Positions 15,965-22,668 of a stretch of DNA of 64,000 bases are shown piece by piece. Where the stretch lies: contig NZ_BBXD01000023.1 of assembly GCF_001570545.1 (NCBI RefSeq), positions 124,001 through 188,000 on the forward strand, read 5' to 3'. The notes below the pieces were generated by a model that saw nothing but the letters and a program-made list of their open reading frames with translations, did not search any database and had not been told where the DNA came from. This stretch comes from Herbidospora mongoliensis (GTDB taxonomy: Bacteria > Actinomycetota > Actinomycetes > Streptosporangiales > Streptosporangiaceae). Each line of letters starts with the position of its first letter. The stretch's first letter is position 1. Made by a program: the position numbers and the translations under genes.

Positions 15965-16608
15965 GCCAGCTTCGCCACCGTCTCGGGCGTCAGTTCGGCC
16001 AGGTTCTCCAGCACCAGCGTGGCTCCGGCCAGCGCGTCCTCGTCCGGCGGATAGGCCGCCTGCGGCACCGCCACCACGATCAGCCCGGCCGCCGCCGCCG
16101 ACCGCAGCCCGTTGCTGGAGTCCTCCACCGCGACACACCGCTCCGGCGTGACCCCGAGCCGCTCGACCACGGCCAGATAGACGTCGGGGGCGGGTTTGCC
16201 GCGCTTCATGGTCTCGGTCGAGATCGCCACCCGGACGTCCACGTCGAGGGCCGTCAGGACGGTGTCGATCAGTACGGCGGGAGAGGAGCTGGCCACCCCG
16301 ACCGGCCACTGGTCGGCGATGGCGCGCATGGTCGCCGCGGCGTGCGGGAGCAGGGGCAGGTGGTGGCGGTAGTGCTCGGCCATCCGCTCGATGACGGTGC
16401 GGGCGGTCTCTTCAGGGGTCAGCCAGACGCCCAGCTCGCCGCTCAGATAGTCGGCCCACTCCGGGGTGCTCATGCCCATCAGGCGCTTCTGCGTGTCGGG
16501 CATCCAGGTGCCGCCGAACTCGGCGACGACGGCACGGCGGACCTCTTCCCAGACGGGCTCGGAGTCGACGACGACTCCGTCGAGGTCGAAAACGACTGCT
16601 TCGATCAT
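15961..16608 (-). CDS. HAD-superfamily hydrolase (beta-phosphoglucomutase-like)
   Basis: 215 residues. HAD motif I is FDLDGVVVDSE, motif II is GVASSSPAVL, motif III Lys is in KRGKPAPDVY, and motif IV is CVAVEDSSNGLRSA. The helical cap between motifs I and II matches subclass I (beta-PGM, sugar-phosphate phosphatase) members. The likely reaction is dephosphorylation of a small sugar phosphate or epimerising phosphoglucomutase; GD-type specificity cannot be assigned. The ATG at 16608 begins MIEAVVFDLDG. It shares its stop-codon bases with the convergent gene. Confidence 0.85.
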   Translation of the reverse strand: MIEAVVFDLDGVVVDSEPVWEEVRRAVVAEFGGTWMPDTQKRLMGMSTPEWADYLSGELGVWLTPEETARTVIERMAEHYRHHLPLLPHAAATMRAIADQWPVGVASSSPAVLIDTVLTALDVDVRVAISTETMKRGKPAPDVYLAVVERLGVTPERCVAVEDSSNGLRSAAAAGLIVVAVPQAAYPPDEDALAGATLVLENLAELTPETVAKLA

Positions 16609-16626
16609 GCGTACAGCCTGACACGC

Positions 16627-16661
16627 GAAACGGGGCCGACCCGAAGGGCCGGCCCCGTTTC
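16627..16661. terminator. hairpin terminator at end of peptide locus
   Basis: 12-bp perfect stem, GAAACGGGGCCG at 16627-16638 with 16650-16661, and an 11-nt loop. It lies 24 bp downstream of the last double-glycine peptide gene on the minus strand and 18 bp upstream of the HAD gene start. Confidence 0.65.
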
Positions 16662-16685
16662 CACCCCCTGGTGACGAGGGGTGGG

Positions 16686-16817
16686 TTACGGCAGGGCGTC
16701 GATGACGGCGTCGCGCCAGTCGTAGTTCATCCAGTCGTAGTTCGCCCACATGCCGCCGGTGACTTCAGCGAGGTCGGCGTCCGCCAGCACCTGCGCGGTG
16801 TTCTCGAAGTTGTTCAT
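16686..16817 (-). CDS. double-glycine leader peptide 1 (putative exported RiPP/bacteriocin precursor)
   Basis: 43 residues. The leader (residues 1-22) ends LADADLAEVTGG, matching the C39-peptidase recognition consensus L-x3-E/D-L-x2-V/I-x-G-G at every position. The predicted core (residues 23-43) begins MWANYDWMNYDW and ends RDAVIDALP: two NYDW repeats, three Trp, net acidic, no Cys, Ser or Thr. The ATG at 16817 follows a GAGGGGG site with 5-nt spacing. It is a close paralogue of the peptide at 16978-17109 and lies downstream of the C39 transporter on the same strand. It has its own SARP-like repeats at 16871-16888. Function unknown; signalling or antimicrobial peptide is inferred. Confidence 0.75.
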   Translation of the reverse strand: MNNFENTAQVLADADLAEVTGGMWANYDWMNYDWRDAVIDALP

Positions 16818-16870
16818 GACAACCCCCTCTTTTCCGTTCGTGAACCTTGCGGACCTAAGATCTCAGCGGC

Positions 16871-16888
16871 CACTTGGCGATCTCTTGA
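16871..16888 (-). promoter_or_regulatory. SARP-type 11-bp direct repeats before peptide 1
   Basis: On the minus strand, CTCAAGAGATC is followed by GCCAAGTGGCC, placing CAAG at exactly 11-bp spacing. Eight bases after the second heptamer comes GATCTT, a plausible -10 hexamer. The site is 54 bp upstream of the peptide ATG. This geometry (TCAAG heptamers, 11-bp period, -10 eight bases on) is that of SARP binding sites. Confidence 0.5.
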
Positions 16889-16977
16889 GTGCGACTCGGC
16901 CCCCACTTCCTGGCCGCTTACAAGTCGCGCACAGCCCTCTCCAAGTCGCCCTGGATACGCGTCGGGGCCGCCCCCGG

Positions 16978-17109
16978 TTACGGCAGGGCTTCGATCACCG
17001 CGTCGCGCCAGTCGTAGTTGGCCCAGTCGTAGTTCCACGGAAGACCGCCGGTGACGCCGGCGAGCTCGGTGTCACCGAGCTCCTGCGCGGTGGACTCGAA
17101 GTTGTTCAC
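16978..17109 (-). CDS. double-glycine leader peptide 2 (putative exported RiPP/bacteriocin precursor)
   Basis: 43 residues, same length as its paralogue. The leader ends LGDTELAGVTGG, the exact C39 consensus (L at -12, E at -8, L at -7, V at -4, GG). The predicted 21-residue core begins LPWNYDWANYDW and ends RDAVIEALP. About two thirds of core positions are identical to peptide 1; the last nine differ only at D/E. The start is GTG at 17109 with an AAAGGGG site 5-6 bp upstream. It begins 35 bp after the stop of the C39 transporter. Sharing leader, core plan and flanking sequence with peptide 1 indicates tandem duplication of the whole promoter-gene unit. Confidence 0.75.
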   Translation of the reverse strand: MNNFESTAQELGDTELAGVTGGLPWNYDWANYDWRDAVIEALP

Positions 17110-17144
17110 CTTGACCCCTTTTTCGTTCGTGTGAACCGTGCGAA

Positions 17145-19304
17145 TCAAGACTCGCAAGGGGCACTTGGTGGGATCTTGATGCTCTTTGGGGCGTTTTCTT
17201 GGTGCGCCACGAGCCGCCTGTAGTGGCCGTCGAGTTCCAGCAGCTCATCGTGGGTGCCCTGCTCGACGACGCGGCCGTCGTCGATGACGACGATCAGGTC
17301 GGCGTCCCGGACCGTGCTCAGCCGGTGGGCGATCACGATGCGGGTCTGGGTCAGCGCGGCCAGGTTGCGTTCGATGGCGGCCTCGGTGACCGTGTCGAGG
17401 TGGCTGGTGGCCTCGTCGAACAGCAGCACCTTCGGCCGCCCGAGCACCGCCCTGGCCAGCGCCAGCCGCTGTTTCTGCCCGCCCGACAGGCCCATGCCCT
17501 CCGACAGGTTGGTCTCGTAGTTCATCGGCATCGCCATGATCTCGTCGTGGACGCAGGCCGTCATCGCCGCCCGCACGATCTCCTGGGGCGTGGCGTCGGG
17601 CCGGCCCAGCGAGATGTTCTCCCTGATGGTGCCGGTGAACAGGTGGGCCTCCTGGGTGACCACCCCGAAGTTGCGCCGCAGCGAGGAGCGCTGGAGCGCC
17701 TCCATCCGGACCGAGTCGTAGCTGACGGCGCCGAAGGTGGGTTCGTACAGGCCGACCATGATGCGGGCGAGGGTGCTCTTGCCCGAGCCGCTCCCGCCCA
17801 CGAGGGCGATCTTCTGGCCCCGGCCGATGGTCAGCGAGATCTTCCACAGGATCCACGGCGCGTTCGGGGCGTGCCGGAACGATACGTCGCTGAGCTCGAT
17901 CCGCCCGCGCAGGTGGCCTACCTGCACCTCGCCGTACGGTTCGGGCGTGAACTCCAGGATGTCGGCCAGTCGGTCGAGGTGGGTGCCCGCCTCCTGGAGG
18001 GTCCTGACCGTCGCCACCAGTGACGTGATCGGCGCCAGCGCCGCCCCGGCCAGGGCGACCAGCGTCAGCGTCTGGCCCAGGGGCCGCCCGTCCAGGACCT
18101 GCCAGCCGCCCGTCCAGAGCAGCACGGCCGGGGCGAGCAGCCGCATGCTGTCGAGCACCGAGGTGACCAGGTTCTCGGTCCGGCCCTGCTCCCCGTCGGC
18201 CTTGAGCTGGTCCATGAACAGCCGGGACCAGCGGCTCAGCGCGGCGTCCTCGATGGCGCCCGCCTTGAGGATCTCCACGCCCTTGATGGCCTCGATGAGC
18301 TGCCCCTGCGTCTGCACCTGCGCCGACAGCGCCGCCATATTCAGGTCGGCCCGCTTCCTCCGCGTGGTGAGCAGGAGCACGGCCTGCACCGACGCCAGCA
18401 CCAGCAGGCACAGCCCCAGCGGCGGCGACGAGATCAGCACGACCGTGACATAACCGACCGCGAGCGGCCCGTCGAGCAGCGCCGTGGTGATCGGCCCGGA
18501 GATGAGCTGCCGCAACCGGCTCACGCTCGCGCTGCGCTGGGCCAGGTCCCCGGCGCCCCGGGTGGCGAAATAGCGGTAGGGCAGCCGGAACAGATGCCCG
18601 ACCACCTCGGTCGTCAGCAGCCGGTCGGCCCGCAACCGCAGCTTGAGCACCGTCGCCGCCCGCAGATAGGTCAGCGCCAGATGCACCATCCCGGCGACCA
18701 CCAGCGCGATGCCGAGGGAGGTCAGCAGCGAGGTGTCCTTCGTGGGCAGCACGCCGTCCACCAGGATCCCGGAGAACGTCTGCACGCCCAGCCCGAGGAC
18801 CTGCAGGAACAGCGACGCCAGCAGGATCCGGGCGATCAGCCCTTTCTTGAGCGCGGTCCGCGCGAGCGGCCCCACCCACGTCCTCTTCGCCCGTCCGCGC
18901 GCCTGGAACCTCTCGGCCGGGGCGAAGGTGAGCAGCACCCCCGAGTAGCCCTCGGCGAACTCGTCCCTGGTCAGCCGTCGGCGACCGGCCGCCGGATCGA
19001 CCATGTCGACGTGCCGGGCGGTCTGCCGCTCGACGACGACGAAGTGGTTGCGCCGCCAGTGCGCGACCGCGGGAAGGGGCGCGTCGGCGATGGTCTCGGC
19101 CTTGTAGGCGGTCGCGGTCAACCCGTAGCCGCGCGCCGCCTTGACGATCGCCAGCGCCGAGAGGCCGTCCCGGCCGACCCCGCACTGCTCGGACACCTCG
19201 CGGACCCCCGTGTGCCGGCCGTGGTGACTCAGCACCATGGCCAGACAGGCGGCCCCGCATTCGGCCAGGCCGGACTGCAGGCGGACCGGTACTCTCACGT
19301 TCAC
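17145..19304 (-). CDS. peptidase-containing ABC transporter (C39 domain, PCAT)
   Basis: 719 residues from GTG 19304. An N-terminal C39 cysteine peptidase has Gln10, Cys16 (QSGLAECGAACL), His87 (RRNHFVVVE) and Asp103 (DMVDPA). A six-helix ABC membrane domain spans about 160-450. The ATPase carries Walker A GGSGSGKST, signature LSGGQKQR, Walker B LLFDEATSHLD and the H-loop AHRLST. Such proteins cut after the GG of leader peptides and export the core. The two peptide genes follow directly on the same strand. GTG 19304 is preferred over an earlier in-frame GTG at 19346: it sits 6 bp after a putative -10, suggesting a leaderless transcript, and homologues begin close to the C39 domain. Confidence 0.9.
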   Translation of the reverse strand: MNVRVPVRLQSGLAECGAACLAMVLSHHGRHTGVREVSEQCGVGRDGLSALAIVKAARGYGLTATAYKAETIADAPLPAVAHWRRNHFVVVERQTARHVDMVDPAAGRRRLTRDEFAEGYSGVLLTFAPAERFQARGRAKRTWVGPLARTALKKGLIARILLASLFLQVLGLGVQTFSGILVDGVLPTKDTSLLTSLGIALVVAGMVHLALTYLRAATVLKLRLRADRLLTTEVVGHLFRLPYRYFATRGAGDLAQRSASVSRLRQLISGPITTALLDGPLAVGYVTVVLISSPPLGLCLLVLASVQAVLLLTTRRKRADLNMAALSAQVQTQGQLIEAIKGVEILKAGAIEDAALSRWSRLFMDQLKADGEQGRTENLVTSVLDSMRLLAPAVLLWTGGWQVLDGRPLGQTLTLVALAGAALAPITSLVATVRTLQEAGTHLDRLADILEFTPEPYGEVQVGHLRGRIELSDVSFRHAPNAPWILWKISLTIGRGQKIALVGGSGSGKSTLARIMVGLYEPTFGAVSYDSVRMEALQRSSLRRNFGVVTQEAHLFTGTIRENISLGRPDATPQEIVRAAMTACVHDEIMAMPMNYETNLSEGMGLSGGQKQRLALARAVLGRPKVLLFDEATSHLDTVTEAAIERNLAALTQTRIVIAHRLSTVRDADLIVVIDDGRVVEQGTHDELLELDGHYRRLVAHQENAPKSIKIPPSAPCES
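17162..17180 (-). promoter_or_regulatory. SARP-type 11-bp direct repeats before peptide 2
   Basis: On the minus strand, ATCAAGATCCC is followed by ACCAAGTGCCC, with CAAG at 11-bp spacing. GAGTCT begins eight bases after the second heptamer. The site lies inside the last codons of the transporter gene and 53 bp upstream of the peptide 2 GTG. It aligns with the sites at 16871 and 19325. Confidence 0.5.
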
Positions 19305-19324
19305 TTCGAGATCGTGGCAGCGCC

Positions 19325-19352
19325 GACTTGGACCGGACTTGACCACGATTTG
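19325..19352 (-). promoter_or_regulatory. three SARP-type 11-bp direct repeats before the C39 transporter
   Basis: Minus-strand heptamer cores CAAATC, CAAGTC and CAAGTC (plus-strand 19347-19352, 19336-19341, 19325-19330) are spaced exactly 11 bp apart. CACGAT begins eight bases after the last, and the GTG start follows 6 bp later. The three phased copies are the clearest of the three SARP-like sites in this locus. Confidence 0.55.
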
Positions 19353-19423
19353 AGGTCCTGTACGCGGTCCTGCCGCCCCCGTTGATGATCAGCGGCGACG
19401 GTGCCGGTATTCCGGCACATGGC

Positions 19424-19451
19424 AAAGGGCCCGGCGCCGGCCGGGCCCTTT
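19424..19451 (-). terminator. terminator of the PfpI gene
   Basis: 12-bp stem, AAAGGGCCCGGC with its complement, and a 4-nt GC loop, lying 12 bp past the stop of the minus-strand PfpI gene. It is symmetrical, ending in TTT on either strand. A second small hairpin with a TATT loop is at 19401-19418. Confidence 0.75.
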
Positions 19452-19462
19452 TTCGAGCCGGG

Positions 19463-20005
19463 TCAGGCGAAGGCGTCGATCGTGGCCTCGCAGAAGGCCT
19501 TGAGGTCATCCGGCATCCGGCTGGTGACCAGGGTCGACGGAGCTTCCGTACAGATGACGACCTCCTGGTCCTTCCAGATCGCGCCCGCGTTGCGCAGGTC
19601 GGTCTGGAGGCTCGGCCACGAGGTCATCGTGCGGCCCCGGACCGCGTCGGCCTCGATCAGGGTCCACGGCGCGTGGCAGATCGCCGCGACCGGCTTCCCC
19701 ATGTCGAAGAAGTCGCGGACGAACCGGACCGCCTCGGGATCGGTGCGCAGGAAGTCGGGGTTGGCCACCCCGCCGGGCAGCACCAGCCCGTCGAAGTCGG
19801 CCGCCTCGACCTGCTTCAGGGTCGCGTCGACCGGGAACCTGCCGGCCCGGTCGAGGTGGTCGAACGCCTGGATCTCGCCGGGCTTGGTGGAGACCAGCGC
19901 GGGCGATCCGCCCGCGTTCTTGACGGCCTGCCAGGGTTCGGTGAGCTCCACCTGCTCGGCCCCTTCGGGTGCGACGAGGAAGGCGATGGTCTTGCCTTCG
20001 AGCAT
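19463..20005 (-). CDS. DJ-1/PfpI family protein (type 1 glutamine amidotransferase-like)
   Basis: 180 residues, the usual length. The nucleophile elbow is AAICHAPW (Cys near 106, followed by His), preceded by LPGGVANPD. TSWPSLQTDLRNAGA is characteristic of the PfpI/YhbO/YraA branch. Members act as intracellular proteases, deglycases or glyoxalases; which applies cannot be told. The ATG at 20005 is preceded by AGAGGGGAGA. Monocistronic, with its own terminator; it is divergent in function from the peptide locus and is not an obvious modifying enzyme for it. Confidence 0.85.
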   Translation of the reverse strand: MLEGKTIAFLVAPEGAEQVELTEPWQAVKNAGGSPALVSTKPGEIQAFDHLDRAGRFPVDATLKQVEAADFDGLVLPGGVANPDFLRTDPEAVRFVRDFFDMGKPVAAICHAPWTLIEADAVRGRTMTSWPSLQTDLRNAGAIWKDQEVVICTEAPSTLVTSRMPDDLKAFCEATIDAFA

Positions 20006-20035
20006 GTCAGTCTCCCCTCTGAGCAGTGAACCCTT

Positions 20036-20072
20036 CCCCTGCCCGATAGTCCGGAGACCAACCGGGCAGGGG
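20036..20072 (-). terminator. terminator of ThuA/ricin gene
   Basis: 10-bp perfect stem, CCCCTGCCCG at 20036-20045 with 20063-20072, located 10 bp after the stop of the minus-strand gene at 20083. Confidence 0.65.
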
Positions 20073-20082
20073 ACGCCTGTTC

Positions 20083-21333
20083 TCAGCCCTGCACCACGAG
20101 CCGGAACGACTGGGCCGCGGTGCCGTTGCACGTGTACTGCACCAGTTGCACCGAGTTCGCCTGTGAGGCCGCCGGGACGTCCAGGCACTTCCCGCTGTTG
20201 CGGTTCACGAAGTGGTAGTGGCCGTCACCTTCGGCGACCGGCAGCCACTGCTGGTTGTTGCCGCCGCCGTAGGTCCAGGTCTGGATGGGCGCGTTGTCGG
20301 CCACCGAGACGTTGGTGACGTCCAGCGCCTGGGCGGAGTTGCCCCGGTTGTTGATCCGGACGTAGCCGCCGCTGGTCGTGGCGAACTGGTACTGCTGGGC
20401 GTTGCTCGCGTTGCAGGTGTACTGCTGGATAGCCGTCCCGCTGACCGTCCCGGCGGCGCGGGCGTCGACGCACTTGGCGCTGTTCTTGTTGATCACCGAG
20501 TGCCAGGCCGTGGGGGAGATCGGCCCCGGCTGCGGCGGGGTGGTCCCCTCGCCGGCGAGCCAGCGGATGCCCTGGATCAGCCACTGGTTCTGCTGGGCGC
20601 TCGCGAAGGTCGACGAGGTGCGGGTGTTGGTCGAGTAGTTCATCCCGTTGTGCCCGAAGTTCGTGTACAGCATCTTGTAGTTGGTGTTGGTCCAGATCAG
20701 CGGGTAGAACCCGCTGCGCCACTGCTGGTTCGGGTCGGTGCCGACCGGGAAACTCGACGTGTCGATCGAGGCCAGAATGCTGATGGCGGGGTTCTGTCGC
20801 AGGTCACGGCTCCACGAGTACCACTCGCTGACCGACGACTGGATCGTGGCGGGCAGCCCGGCCGTCGACGGGTGGTTCCGGTTCTCGATCTTCAGCGTCT
20901 CGGCTGTCGGGCCCCACGTGTTCGTGGCGAACGCCCCCGACCCGAGGAACGTGTTGTAGTACCAGCTCCAGGAGTTCGGATCGGTCGTGAAGGCGCTGAC
21001 GTGGAACCCCATCCACGCCCCGCCGTTCTGGATGTACGTCTGGAACGCCCCCCGCTGGCTGGCGGGAGGTGCGTCGTCGAGGAACATGACCACCTTGTAC
21101 TGCGAGATGGTCGAGGAGCTGAGCCGCGACCAGTCGGTCGTCGCCTCCCAGGTGAAGCCGTTCTGGGCCGCCGCGGAGGGGAACCACTCCTTGGCTTCCT
21201 TGGTGAAGTCGATGTGCGCGGCGTCCCAGGTGCCGTTGTAGAAGGCCAGGACCTTGAACGTCGCCGCCTGCGCGGGCGGACTGAGGACGGCGATGAGGAC
21301 GAGACCGAATAACGCGGCGAAGAGACGTTTCAC
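20083..21333 (-). CDS. secreted ThuA-domain protein with ricin-type beta-trefoil lectin
   Basis: 416 residues from GTG 21333. Signal peptide VKRLFAALFGLVLIAVLSPPAQA. Residues about 24-265 form a ThuA-like (class I glutamine amidotransferase fold) domain: FKVLAFYNGTWDAAH, YKVVMFLDDAPP, NGGAWMGFHVSAF and FGHNGMNYS. A PQPGP linker leads to a ricin B / CBM13 domain (about 290-416) with QxW-like repeats in NAQQYQF, NNQQWLP and AAQSFRL, and paired Cys. It is probably an extracellular carbohydrate-active or carbohydrate-binding protein; ThuA enzymatic activity is not established. A palindrome at 21394-21410 may control it. Confidence 0.85.
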   Translation of the reverse strand: MKRLFAALFGLVLIAVLSPPAQAATFKVLAFYNGTWDAAHIDFTKEAKEWFPSAAAQNGFTWEATTDWSRLSSSTISQYKVVMFLDDAPPASQRGAFQTYIQNGGAWMGFHVSAFTTDPNSWSWYYNTFLGSGAFATNTWGPTAETLKIENRNHPSTAGLPATIQSSVSEWYSWSRDLRQNPAISILASIDTSSFPVGTDPNQQWRSGFYPLIWTNTNYKMLYTNFGHNGMNYSTNTRTSSTFASAQQNQWLIQGIRWLAGEGTTPPQPGPISPTAWHSVINKNSAKCVDARAAGTVSGTAIQQYTCNASNAQQYQFATTSGGYVRINNRGNSAQALDVTNVSVADNAPIQTWTYGGGNNQQWLPVAEGDGHYHFVNRNSGKCLDVPAASQANSVQLVQYTCNGTAAQSFRLVVQG

Positions 21334-21393
21334 GGGATTACCTGCCCTTGAACGGTGAGGAGGTGGCCACCGGCGCCGCAGGGCCATCTTTTC

Positions 21394-21410
21394 TTAAGAA
21401 AGTTTCCTAA
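21394..21410. promoter_or_regulatory. palindrome upstream of ThuA/ricin gene
   Basis: TTAAGAAA-G-TTTCCTAA, an inverted repeat with one mismatch, 61 bp upstream of the GTG at 21333. Similar AGGAAA/TTTCCT palindromes are recalled upstream of actinomycete secreted glycan-degrading genes, where ROK-type repressors act; that link is from memory and not shown here. Confidence 0.45.
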
Positions 21411-21450
21411 CAAATGACCACGTCTGTCAATGATTCTGTAAATTGCGCGT

Positions 21451-21466
21451 TATGCATCAATGCATA
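21451..21466. promoter_or_regulatory. 16-bp inverted repeat before the P450 remnant
   Basis: TATGCAT-CA-ATGCATA, perfect arms, 31 bp upstream of the ATG of the broken P450 gene. It is a good candidate operator for the TetR regulator encoded downstream at 21887. Confidence 0.5.
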
Positions 21467-21497
21467 CTGTGCAACTTTGCCGGGTAGAGCAGAGCCC

Positions 21498-21890
21498 ATG
21501 ACCTCCGTAAAACAGTCCCCGACCGCGCTGCGCGGGCTGCCGCCCTGGCGTTGAACTCCGAGGCTCCCCCCGACGATCGGGCGCGGTCAGGGGCTGGAGC
21601 TCTACACCACGGTGATCATCGCCACCCCGGAGACCAACCGCGACCCCGGGCACTGGGACGACCCCGACCGCCTCGACCTCAGCCGCCCCCGCGTCTCCCA
21701 CCTGGCCTTCGGCCACGGCGTCCACCAGTGCCTGGGCCAGCAACTCGCCCGGGTGGAGATGAAGGTCGGCCTGGGGGAGCTGATCGCCCGTCTGCCGAAC
21801 CTGCGCCTGGCCGTGCCGGCCGATCAGGTGCCGCTCCGCGACGAGATGCTCATCTTCGGCGTCCACTCGCTGCCGGTGACCTGGTCATGA
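21498..21890 (+). pseudogene. cytochrome P450 remnant with large internal deletion
   Basis: The ATG at 21498 opens a P450-like N-terminus (MTSVKQSPTALRGLPPWR) that stops at 21552. After a short unrelated join, another frame (about 21576-21890) encodes only the C-terminal ~100 residues. These include the haem loop FGHGVHQCLGQQLARVEM with its Cys ligand and the final PLRDEMLIFGVHSLPVTW. About 300 residues, including the I helix and the ExxR motif, are missing. The gene cannot make a P450. The TetR gene starts within its stop (ATGA) and a ferredoxin follows, so the original operon was P450-TetR-ferredoxin. Confidence 0.8.
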
Positions 21891-22480
21891 CGGTCGTCGG
21901 CCGGCGGGAGCGCAAGAAACTCGCCACCCGGACGGCCCTGCGGGAGGCCGCCCTTCACCTGGCCCTGCGGCACGGCGTGGAGCACGTGACCGTGGACCAG
22001 ATCGCCGCCGAGGCCGACATCGCCGTACGCACCTTCTTCAACTACTTCTCCAGCAAGGAAGAGGCGATGGTCGCCGGCCTGGCGGCCGAGGCCGACGCCC
22101 TGATCACCGAATTCCGGGCCCGCCCGCGCGCCGAACCGGTGCTGCGCGCCCTGCGCGAGGCGGTCGTCACGGTCATGGCCGCCGGCGACCTCCCCGAGCA
22201 GATCGACGCCCTGCGGCTCGTCGTCCGGGCCCCATCGCTGGTCCCCCAGCGGCTGGCCGTGTACGCCGCCCGCGAGAAGGCCCTGGCCGAGGCGATCGCC
22301 GACCGTCTCGGCCTGGAGGACAGCCTGTATCCCGCACTGTGCGCGGCGACGGCGCTGACGGCGATGCGGCTGGTCCTGGAGCGGTGGCTCGACCACCCGG
22401 CGTCCATGACCGTGCTGCGGGAACAGATCGACGAGGCGATCGGCCACCTGGCCGCCGGGATGGAAAGGACACCGCAGTGA
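21887..22480 (+). CDS. TetR family transcriptional regulator
   Basis: 197 residues. HTH: TRTALREAALHLALRHGVEHVTVDQIAAEADIAVRTFFNYFSSKEEAMVAG, the RTFFNYF recognition helix being common in actinobacterial TetR proteins linked to P450 genes. The ATG at 21887 overlaps the P450 remnant's stop, and the 3' end overlaps the ferredoxin gene by 4 bases. Intact frame, so regulation may persist although its enzyme is lost. Likely operator: the inverted repeat at 21451-21466. Confidence 0.85.
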   Translation: MTVVGRRERKKLATRTALREAALHLALRHGVEHVTVDQIAAEADIAVRTFFNYFSSKEEAMVAGLAAEADALITEFRARPRAEPVLRALREAVVTVMAAGDLPEQIDALRLVVRAPSLVPQRLAVYAAREKALAEAIADRLGLEDSLYPALCAATALTAMRLVLERWLDHPASMTVLREQIDEAIGHLAAGMERTPQ

Positions 22481-22668
22481 TCGTCAGCGTGGACAGGGAC
22501 AGATGCTGTTCGTCGGGCCAGTGCGCCATGATCGCCCCCGAGGTCTTCGACCAGAACGACGACGACGGCACCGTGCTCCTCCTCCAGCCGGAACCGGGGG
22601 AGGCTCTGCACGATGCCGTCGAGGACGCCGCCGATCACTGCCCGTGCGCGGCGATCAGCCTGTCCTAG
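22477..22668 (+). CDS. small ferredoxin (P450 redox partner type)
   Basis: 63 residues. VDRDRCCSSGQCAMIAPEVFDQNDDDG and a C-terminal DHCPCAAISL match the 3Fe-4S/4Fe-4S ferredoxins encoded next to actinomycete P450 genes (the C-x5-C...CP arrangement). It would hand electrons to a P450. Its cognate P450 directly upstream is truncated, so it is either orphaned or serves another P450. The GTG at 22477 overlaps the TetR stop (GTGA). It is intact, and its end overlaps the convergent nucleotidase by 4 bases. Confidence 0.85.
   Translation: MIVSVDRDRCCSSGQCAMIAPEVFDQNDDDGTVLLLQPEPGEALHDAVEDAADHCPCAAISLS

Noticed and set aside
16686-17109. Lanthipeptide or thiopeptide precursor interpretation
   Set aside because: The cores contain no Cys, Ser or Thr, and no LanM, LanB or YcaO gene is adjacent.
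17245-19509. 754-codon minus-strand frame overlapping the transporter
   Set aside because: Out-of-frame shadow of the PCAT gene; Arg/Gly/Pro-rich without domains.
19463-20005. PfpI protein as maturation enzyme of the peptide locus
   Set aside because: It has its own ribosome-binding site and terminator and lies upstream beyond the transporter promoter; nothing links it to peptide modification.
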